Shown piece after piece: positions 56,001 to 64,000 of a stretch of DNA of 64,000 nucleotides. Below the pieces are notes generated by a model. The model did not search any database. It worked only from the letters and a program-made list of their open reading frames with translations, and was not told the DNA's origin. A program made the position numbers and the translations under genes. The stretch is from Zygnema cylindricum (taxonomy: Eukaryota > Streptophyta > Zygnematophyceae > Zygnematales > Zygnemataceae). Location: the NCBI GenBank assembly GCA_037447655.1, contig JBBHKE010002207.1:106892-170891 (forward strand). The letters run 5' to 3'. Numbering within the stretch: position 1 is the stretch's first letter; each line of letters begins with the position of its first letter.

Positions 56001-58163
56001 AATATGAAAATATGTATCCAAATTAGTTTTAGATGTACAAATTAATGTTGTTTTTGGTTGGTGTTGGGCCTTTTAACCCATAAAGATTTTATAACACTAT
56101 TTATTTCTTTACTCTAAATTTGGTTTACATAAGTAACGATCCATGATGTACCGTCTCAAACGCCAAAATTTGGATCTGGGCCAAGATGTTGGCCTACAAA
56201 TATTTTAAAAGTTTTGCATTAGGACTAAAAAAAAAAAAGGTATTATTATAATTAACGAAATTCAAAATAACAAAAAAAACACTATTGAAGTTAGGAAACA
56301 TTTAGAGTAAGCCAATGAAAGTTAGAATAATAAAAAAAATACAAAAACTAAATTATAAAGCACTTAGAAACACGCTATACACTGACTACAAAAGACAGAA
56401 TGGGTCGTCGGCCCAAAACCTAACATAAGTCCACACTAAAGGTTAAAATGACAGTTATCATCGATGTGTGCCGGGTGGCGCGGAGGTAGGTCTCTCATTT
56501 CACGACCATCATTCACCATCATGCTCTATCGAACGAGGGTTGATGCTTGACAGCGCAGAAGGGGTGACACAGATTCATTCACAGTGGAGAAATTGCATAA
56601 TTGTTATGGAAGGGCTATTAGGTCCTCTAACTTACAAAGACTGTCGAGCGCAACCAAGTAGGAAGCTATCAAATGAAGAGTCCAAAGTTGAATGAGGCGT
56701 ACTAGCAAAATTTTGCCAAAATTCTCAAATAAAATTATCAATTATATTTTTTAATTTTAAAAGAGGGTAAATGATTTCTTTGAAAATACCCAAATTCCCA
56801 ATTAGCGTTTGTAACTCTAATTATTTGTTTGCCCTATTTATCTGTTTACGTTAATAGCGATTCGCGGTGTACCGTATCAACGATGTGTTTTCGAACCCTT
56901 TAGTGATTTTTGGTGACGAGGGAAGAGAATGGAGGAGCTGCATCTTAGGCCTTGATCGGTAAAAGTGAACGGGTAAGCAATAACGATTATTGAAATGACA
57001 ACGAGCCTTCATCGACTATAGATACCTCATGGTATGAGATAGGAATATCATCAACCACAAACCTCGAACGAATAATAAATGCTATCAGAGCCTTACTACC
57101 TAAGTGAGGGACTGATGATATGGTGGCTGCAAGATTCAGTGCAAGACCTTCAAAAGAGACTAGTAAAGCAGATTGTCGACAGGCGAGGAGCACTTCCGGG
57201 CAATGAAATATACCATGGTCGACAAGCTGATGCAAAAATAGGAAATATGCACTTTTCAAAATTTGGAAATGAGGAAATGAAATAAGAGTTGGGAGGTAAA
57301 GTAAGCGCCAAGTAGAAGGGGCGTTGTGCAAAACAACGAGTCTAGATAGTCTGGAAGTTTTGGAAGGTCTCAAAGTGTTGAAAGGTCTTTGGATAAGGCA
57401 TCCTTACCAAACTATGAACAAAATAAGGGGATTGAATTGAGGAACCAAAAAACCCTTATTTCCTCTCGCGTAGCACCTGGACTAAAACATGTGTGACATG
57501 ACATGAGACTTCATTATTATAATAAATTGGCCCGAAAAAAAAAGATTTCAATGTGGCCGTACGAATAGCCGTAAAGTACTTGAATTAAGTTTTTGCAATA
57601 AAAAAAAAAAAAAAATGGATTGTGTCATCTTTATAAAAATCATAGACCTTTGGTTGTCCGTTTGAAAACCTTTAAATAGGTCGACTTTCTGTCTTTGTCC
57701 ACCTGTAAACGGCGTGTCCCTCAGTCGACGTAAACAAACGGGTACCGTTGGCCCTCGGCCTATGTCGGCAAACGGGTAGCTTTGGCTCTCTCCTAACGTC
57801 AGCAAACGATTAACTTTCAAAGTACTCCCTCGACAATCGTTCTTGACCGTCATATCTTGGCTGCTCGATCCTGTCAGTGAATAAAGATGAAAGCCGCCAC
57901 GAGCACTAAAGAGTCTTCAGCCGTCAATCGTTCGTTCGTAATCGTCCGATTATAAGAGGTTGACAATACAGAAGCTAGCCGTCCTTTTCAACAAATACGA
58001 TTTCGTGTTGTAAATTATTTGCTCGTTTTTTCGTCAATATCTGTGTTTGATTTGGGTCGTGTCTACAAAAATGCGTACGGAGGACTTAAACACTACAATA
58101 GTACAAATACGTTTTGATTAACAAGACACGGTCCATGCCCGTGTAATGGGCGTTGATTTACTA
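56001..58163. other. Gene-free region
   Basis: No supported gene. Short open frames at 56468-56695 and 57079-57285 have no domain. 57655-57860 has repeated AACGGGTA/GCAAACG words (AACGGGTACC, AACGGGTAGC, GCAAACGATTA), a possible old minisatellite. The rest is AT-rich. Confidence 0.4.
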
Positions 58164-58354
58164 CACCATGAATCGTTATTAGCCCTCTGTACTCTATATC
58201 GGCACCCCAAAATTTTGACATTGATACCTTAAATAAAATACACTACACTATTTAGGGACCTGGACCATAGTCTTCTGGCATTAAATTAGAATGAATGACG
58301 CTAATTTTTTTCTTTACACTAATAATTTCTATTCGCTACTAACGATTCAAGGTG
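58164..58354 (-). mobile_element. TA-flanked mariner-like MITE
   Basis: Ends CACCATGAATCGTTATTAG and CTAACGATTCAAGGTG with TA on both sides. 191 bp. Inverted relative of 54082-54280. Confidence 0.8.
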
Positions 58355-58408
58355 TAGTGACCACAAAAATATGTTCCTGTATGCTTTACTGTACTTGAAC
58401 AAATTATC

Positions 58409-59136
58409 GGGTGAAGTTCCATCAGACGTTTCTATAATCGTATGGCCAACTCTACAGACCGGGTCGATTGAGTCGAAGTTCCATCACGTAGAGTCTGTAA
58501 ACCACGTGTTCTAAATTGACTGGCGCCACGCAAGCTATGATCCGATAGTGAGAATCTTTCAGATTTTTAGCACCAACAATCTTAACTTCAAATCTTCACT
58601 TGCGTACCATGTACCTGCGTACTTTGACAAAACTTTTATTCTTTTTGCAGACGCGAGTCTGTACGCTAGCTCTTTCTTTAGGGTTTCCTTTTTCTAACAT
58701 AACGAAAGTCCTTTGAGAGAAATAGTGCGACGAACAAAAGTTACTGAAAATAGCGTGACGAAGGAATTTTACGAAATTTCGTTTTTGTTTTCGGTTTTAT
58801 TTTGGAAAGCGCGTGTCATGAGCAAATCTAAAGATTTTTCATTGGTTTTACATCATGAAGCGTAGCTTACTCGTCCAACGTGTCACAAAATTCATATTTT
58901 TGTATTTGCCAACCCACCTTGTCGAGGTGGGTTGACAGTTACAGAGAAAATTGAAGCGAACTCTTCGTAGATGAACATCCGACGGCCATTATTACCACCA
59001 AGAACTTTGGAGATTATTGGCGAGATTCTCTGTAATGTTATTTTTCGTATAAAAACAAAATGGGCGGTACAATTTGGTACGGAGAGTCGCTGATTTCTGT
59101 AAACTACGCCACTGTTCGCTTGATGGAACTTCACCC
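58409..59136. mobile_element. PIF/Harbinger-like MITE
   Basis: Left end GGGTGAAGTTCCATCAG, right end complement of GGGTGAAGTTCCATCAA; TTA on the right, ATC on the left (target copy mutated or shifted). 728 bp. Contains TTCTTTTTGCAGACGCG and no transposase domain. Same superfamily as 1898-2637. Confidence 0.75.
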
Positions 59137-59139
59137 TTA

Positions 59140-59919
59140 GGGCACTTTCCCATGTGATAAAGTTACGGTTATTTTGTGTCGTTTTCCTCTATAACTTGGA
59201 AAAAAACGAAAAAATCTGCAGCCGTACCAAAATATTGAAATTACCAGCGTACAAGTTGCGTTACCTTATAACTTTATGTGCTGCAATTTGTCGTCTAGCG
59301 CGATGCAGTTTGTCGTCTAGCTAGTTTCGACCCACTTTCGCCCTTTCAGCTCATTTTCAAACTTTATATAAAATCACCTCGCGAGGCGATTTTAAATATA
59401 GTTCCATGAGGTGTCATAGTTCCATGCGAATAGGCAGATTCTGTCACACGTGTCGGAAGTTTTTGACAATTTTTGTGCGCGGAGTACAAAAAAAAACCCG
59501 CTGCACGTTTACAACCTGTGGGTGACTTTTTCCCGTGCTCTTTTTTTCCGTACAGGGGAAGTTTTAGTATTTATTACGTCGGCGCTGTAATAGTTTAGCA
59601 TGACGTTCGTGACGTCATAATGTCACAAGCCTTAAACATCTGCAATGCCTCCACGTCGACAATGTGGCGTCACAGACATTGCGAAGTGACGGAAACTGGT
59701 CACCGTGCGGGTGAACGTCTGAAATTCATGCCGAGTTGAAATTTCGCAACATTTTGTGTACCGTTTATGTGTCATATGCTTCGTACATGTCTACGCTTGT
59801 CACTTTTTGAAGTCACAAGTTATTTGCGCTTACATCGGAATGCTCTGAAAGCTGTACGGAGAATCTTCGCTAGAAACAGAGTTACAAGATTAAATTTTCG
59901 GTTACATGGGAAAGTGCCC
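59140..59919. mobile_element. PIF/Harbinger-like MITE abutting its neighbour
   Basis: Perfect terminal inverted repeats GGGCACTTTCCCATGT / ACATGGGAAAGTGCCC, with TTA on both sides (59137-59139 and 59920-59922). The left TTA is also the right TTA of the preceding element. 780 bp. Contains a palindrome (AAAATCACCTCGC/GCGAGGCGATTTT near 59368-59395) also seen near 23945. Confidence 0.88.
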
Positions 59920-59922
59920 TTA

Positions 59923-61111
59923 GATCTACGATTTTGATTTGCGTCACCAGTATAAAAAAATGAGAAAAAACATTACACAAAGTATGAAAGTAAACAAAAT
60001 AAAATTAAAAACAAACCGTGCGCATCAAATGTGCCTCGGCGCGCTCTTGTACCTCACAAATAATTGCTTCCTTGCGAAACGACAGCCAATCGATAGGCGT
60101 GAACTGAACCGTCCGATCGTCTTATTTTCCGTAAGTCATTCCACGTGTCACATTTTTTGTAGTAACCGCGGCGCGCCTGTCCAACTAGCCGTAATAAAAT
60201 TATCCATGGCTTTTCCTTAAGATCGTTTTACTTCCTTTTTCGACATAATAGCTAAACTTTTTGGAAAGTTGGAAAAAAAAAATCACACACTTTTCTCGTA
60301 GTTCGCTTCTTATGTTACGTGGCGCTACTAATCGAAAAAGTATTTCACATTATTTGACGTGCTGAATAGATCACTTGGAATAAAATCAACAAATTAAAGA
60401 GAAATTAGGGATAAGTGAAGGAAAAATTGACGCCAATTAAGCACAAATTGAAGACAAATTAAGCATAATTTAAAGATAAGTGGAGGATAAGTTAAGGAGA
60501 AATCATCTACAAAATGATAATTCAAGCGACAGAAAGTAACAACGATTTGTTAAGGCAGAAAAGCAAGAAAGGTCCATTTTATTTACCAGCACTTTTTTGA
60601 ATATTAAAAAAAAGCAGAAACAGTGAACAAAAGAAAGAAAAAAGACAAAAATCTTATCTCTTTACAAACTTACGATACACCATTCATCGTAACCTGACTT
60701 TAATCGAAAAATACAATGTTCGCCTAAAATGAAAATCTAATCCAGAAAACTAAATAAGAAACTAAAACTAAACTAATCTCTTTATCATATGGAATAAAAA
60801 AACAGAAAACAATTTAAATAAGTTTTTTTTTTTTTTCACGAATTTTATTTTGTATAATGGCATACAAAATTGCAGCCAATTTGAAATTGGGGATCTATAT
60901 GAATGCGAAATTTATTGCATAGATTAAGAGAAATGAACATATACTTCTAGAAAAGGTAAATTACCAAAAAAAGAAGAAATAAAAAAAACATTTCTAGTTA
61001 GGAGAATTCTATGCATTAACATAAATTGAGAACTTAACATATTTTTATTTTTCTCAGTTCGTTTCCATTCTTCACTTTTTTCGAAACAAAAATATGCTAA
61101 ACGTGCATTGC

Positions 61112-61113
<2 letters not shown>
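59923..61113. other. AT-rich region without a supported gene
   Basis: No domain-bearing ORF. Near 60400-60500 there are short AAATTAAGG/AAATTAAGC repeats. The final part is the 3' flank of the carboxylesterase gene on the minus strand. Confidence 0.5.
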
Positions 61114-61206
<93 letters not shown>

Positions 61207-61236
61207 CCCTCTCTCTCTCTCTCTCTCCCCCTCAAC
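61114..61236 (+). repeat. (CT)n microsatellite
   Basis: About 45 uninterrupted CT units to 61204, then CCCCCCTCTCTCT and a terminal CT run. It lies 3' of the carboxylesterase stop codon. Translations (Leu-Ser or Glu-Arg repeats) are artefacts. Confidence 0.95.
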
Positions 61237-61495
61237 CTACAGGTCAAAGCTCCACATCAAAATCTTCCTAATGTTACCAAATTTAGTATTTACATTTTGA
61301 TTTTCATTTCCTAACCTAACAACTAATCGAGCGATTTTATCCGAATGTTTCTTTGCACATTTAAATCACTCTCTCAAACTACCTGTCAAATTCGACATCA
61401 ATTTTTTTTAATAAACTTTCAAAAAAAGTTATATTTGGGTAACTGTACCCGATTTAGTTTTTACATTTATATCTTCATGTCATAAGTTGAAAAAT

Positions 61496-64000
61496 TTAAT
61501 CTGTCGATACTCCGGATTTTTTTTTTTGTACATTCAGAGCCACCATTTTCGCCTCTTGTAAAGTCGAACATCGAGTTTTCAGGTCAATTACTTTGGTGCC
61601 CGTATTATCGACATTTAAAAAGGTTCCTAATTGGGTATCGGTATTCCATTCTGCCCAATAAGAACCATTTTTCCATTTTGGGATTTTGTCGGTCGCCATG
61701 GTCGTCCAAGCGGTTAAAGTATGATCCGAAACGATAACTTCTTTCTGCATATAAAAAAAAAAAACAGAAGACAAACAAAAAACAAGAGAGAAACAAAAAC
61801 AATAAAAATTAAACAACAAAATCAATAAAATAACAAAGAAGATATGAATAAAATCTCTGTTCGGATTAAGAAGACGAAACATGGAGTTTTAGATTTGAAG
61901 CCTTTTTTAAAAGAAGAAGAAGAAATAGAAAAGAAAAAACAAAACTATTGCAAATTAAACCGGAATAGATAAAAAAAAACCAAAAAAGGATTGATATTGG
62001 CCAGAATTTCGAAAGTAAACAGATCCACGGAGTGATAAGCACCCAAAAAACCCGAAAAAACCCCGAAAAAACCCCGAAAACAACACCGACAAAAGGTTTT
62101 TCAAAAAACATACCGCTGTAAAATTACAAGTTCCATCAGGAGGATTGATATTGGTGACAATTCCGAGAGTAAACATGAGGTCAACGGAGTGATAAGCTCC
62201 CAAATACTGCCAATCGGCGGGACAGGTCGGCGTCACGTCCCATTGGTAGAGGTAAGAAGGAGCCGCAAGTCCCCCAGATGATCGAGAATCGAGTCTTTCG
62301 AGAATCGGGCATTTGAAAAAAACATCGGTCCAAAGGTCTCCCAATTGGGCTCTTAAAGGAGAAGAGAGGACTAAAGAAAAGGGGAAAACGATAAAAATAA
62401 GGGCGGGAAAAAGGGAGGAAAAGGGGAAAAAAAAGGGGGAAAAATGGATATCTTTATTAGTATAAAGTGTTTGTCCCAAATTTGTAAAAGAACGGTTTTC
62501 CAGAGCTTTAAAGGATGCTAAGAAAATATATGCTATAAAAGTATGATATATGCTAGTAAGTATAAGTTAATAAAAAGAGAAAAATAAAAGAAGAGAAAGG
62601 TAAATAAAGTAAAAGAAAAATTTACCGGAATATTGATAAATTGGGTACATTTCTTGTATAGGACCAGTATCTGCCCCTGGATAAATATCGCCCAAAATAT
62701 TCGAAAAAGTGTCTTCGTTTACGTCGAGATCTTCGACAAAAAAATTTCCTTCGTTCGTCGCAAATCCCACCAAATACGGAACTGAAATTATCGCATATTA
62801 ACAAAACAAACAAAACAGGAATAGAGGGAATAAAAAAACAGAAAAAAAAAAAAAAAAAAAAAAATCTTTATGAAATGTTCCTCTTTCGGAGATGACGTGA
62901 TCGGAAAGAACGACTCCGTTTGTGATAAAAACTTAAATCCCAAAGAGAAACCACTAGAAAACTGAAAGAAAAAACAAGAAAAGAAACTAAACGAAAAAAA
63001 ATCTCGTAAAAAAGACTTACAAGGGGCGTCATTCTCCTTTCGGAGCCACGTGGTTGGAAAAGAACGACTCCGTTAGTGATAAAAACTTTAATCCAAAGGA
63101 GGGAGGGAGGGAGGGAGAGAGGGAGGGAGAGAGAGAGAGGGAGAGAGGGAAGGAGAGAGATGCAGCGAGAGGGAGGGAAAAGGAGTGACAGAGAGAGAGA
63201 GGGAAAGAGGAAGGAAAGCACAGAGCGAAAGAGAGAGGGAAGAAGACGTACCAGGTGCATAATTTCCCTTTCGGAGAGAATTTGCCACGTGGTCGGGAAG
63301 TACGACTCCATCGGCGATAACTTGAAAAGTCGGTTTCCAATTAATGCTTTCACACATCGCATAATCCAAACCGACATTTTCCAGCATCTCATTGGCGGCC
63401 ACGAAAAGAGTACTCCACGAAAGGTTCCGGAGACACTGAATTTCGTCGGAAGGTATCGATTTCGGAGAATCGCAGCCGACGAGAGCGACGAATTCCTTCG
63501 TGAGGGCGTAGGCCTGAGGGAGGGAAAGGGGGAGGTAGAGGGGGAGGGGGAGGTAGAGGTAGAGGGAGGGAGGGAGAGGGAGGAGAGGGAGGTAGAGAGA
63601 GGGAGAAGGAGAGGGAAAGGGGGAGAGGGAGAATAGTCGCCATTTCCAAAGACAATGGACAACGGAACGGAACGGAGGAGAGTAAAATTAGATTGTCCTG
63701 AACTGAGCGGAAAAGAATAACACTGAACTGAACTAGATTGAGGCAATCCAAATTAAACTGAACCAAAAACGGAGCCGAAACTAAAGTTGAATAACGGATA
63801 ATGGAACTGAATCATGGAGCTCTTACCTTCACAGATTTGAACCAATCCAAACTGAACTAAACGGAACTGAACTGAAACTAAAATGAACCAATACGGACGG
63901 AACCAAAAACAAAACTGAAACTGAAACTGAATCATGTAACCCTTACTTCAGTGAGAGTGAGTTGTCGGACACATGGGGGGCTTTGACTAATGGCTGACTG
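61496..64000 (-). CDS. Type-B carboxylesterase (cholinesterase-like family), 3' part
   Basis: Five exons (minus strand): 64000(+)-63947, 63513-63252, 62781-62626, 62349-62114 and 61744-61496 (stop TAA), all in phase. The first ends QSAISQSPPC..., equivalent to the H-R-A-I-x-Q-S-G segment about 20 residues after the nucleophile elbow, which lies off the window. Then LVGCDSPKSI...CLRNLSW, ADGVVLPDHV, and VPYLVGFATNEGNFFVED (the catalytic acid region). CPILERLDSRSS...PSYLYQWDV follows, with YLGAYHSVDLMFTLG (catalytic His) and a C-terminal W-x-x-MA segment. The family hydrolyses carboxylic esters and is usually secreted or in the ER. The signal peptide and catalytic Ser are not visible here. A CT-rich intron separates the first two exons. 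Confidence 0.8.
62868..63095 (-). pseudogene. Two decayed copies of a carboxylesterase exon end
   Basis: Segments at about 62870-62935 and 63027-63092 repeat the last part of the exon 63513-63252. Minus-strand FITNGVVLSDHVISERGTFHK and FITNGVVLFQP match ADGVVLPDHVANSLRKGN in the true exon. The second has a frameshift after GVVLF and keeps a donor-like TTGTAAGT. Both sit in the intron between that exon and 62781-62626, so they look like failed tandem exon duplications. Confidence 0.75.
63098..63240 (+). repeat. GA-rich tract in carboxylesterase intron
   Basis: GGGAGGGAGAGAG repeats, CT-rich in the sense direction, immediately downstream of the 63513-63252 exon. Confidence 0.85.
63515..63640 (+). 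repeat. GA-rich tract in carboxylesterase intron
   Basis: GGGAGGTAGAGGGG repeats upstream (in transcript direction) of the 63513 acceptor. It supplies an exceptionally long polypyrimidine tract to that acceptor. Confidence 0.85.

Noticed and set aside
60924-61314. Glu-Arg or Leu-Ser repeat proteins
   Set aside because: Six-frame translations of the (CT)n microsatellite.
1-64000. CRISPR array, bacterial operon or phage signals
   Set aside because: Spliced genes, copia elements and microsatellites show eukaryotic DNA; no regular spacer-repeat array was seen.

Overview
This is nuclear DNA from a eukaryote with spliced genes. It has canonical GT-AG introns, dense nested LTR retrotransposons and MITEs, and long (CT)n/(GA)n microsatellites. 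The gene set is a Kir-type K+ channel, a CotA/LPR1-like multicopper oxidase, a PLOD-type glycosyltransferase, a type-B carboxylesterase and an ABCG-like transporter exon. The plant-style copia elements use half-tRNA-iMet-like primer sites. Together these suggest a green-lineage, possibly streptophyte algal, genome. That placement is inference and is not proven by the window. Two 10-N assembly gaps (783-792, 41995-42004) interrupt it.

Layout. 1-782: an isolated exon of an ABCG-like transporter (+) in CT-rich intron sequence, ending at a gap. 793-4600: MITE territory with nested terminal-inverted-repeat elements. 4600-7657: a decayed Ty3/gypsy-like element. 7658-22236: a nest of copia elements. 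These are a truncated copia B; copia C (minus strand), whose left LTR is split by the nearly complete copia A (9347-15584); and a solo LTR (D) inside the body of C. 22237-31690: gene-free, AT-rich, GTAC-rich sequence with tandem duplications and MITEs. 31693-33135: an intronless PLOD-type glycosyltransferase gene (+). 36876-41774: 3' two thirds of a Kir channel gene (-), ten exons reconstructed here. 42419-42873: a clean hAT-type MITE. 43130-43560: a non-LTR retroelement scrap. 45700-52569: a nine-exon multicopper oxidase gene (-) whose last two exons are present twice. 53770-60000: more MITEs and an LTR relic. 61496-64000: 3' part of a type-B carboxylesterase gene (-), running off the right edge.

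The genes are unrelated single transcription units, not a pathway. The most informative biology is the tandem duplication of the copper-ligand-bearing terminal exons of the oxidase, with a 1-nt frameshift in the proximal last exon; the Kir channel with its long coiled-coil tail; the transposon stratigraphy; and LTRs that carry an antisense tRNA-like sequence. Exon boundaries were placed by hand from splice consensus, phase and family similarity, and need transcript confirmation.
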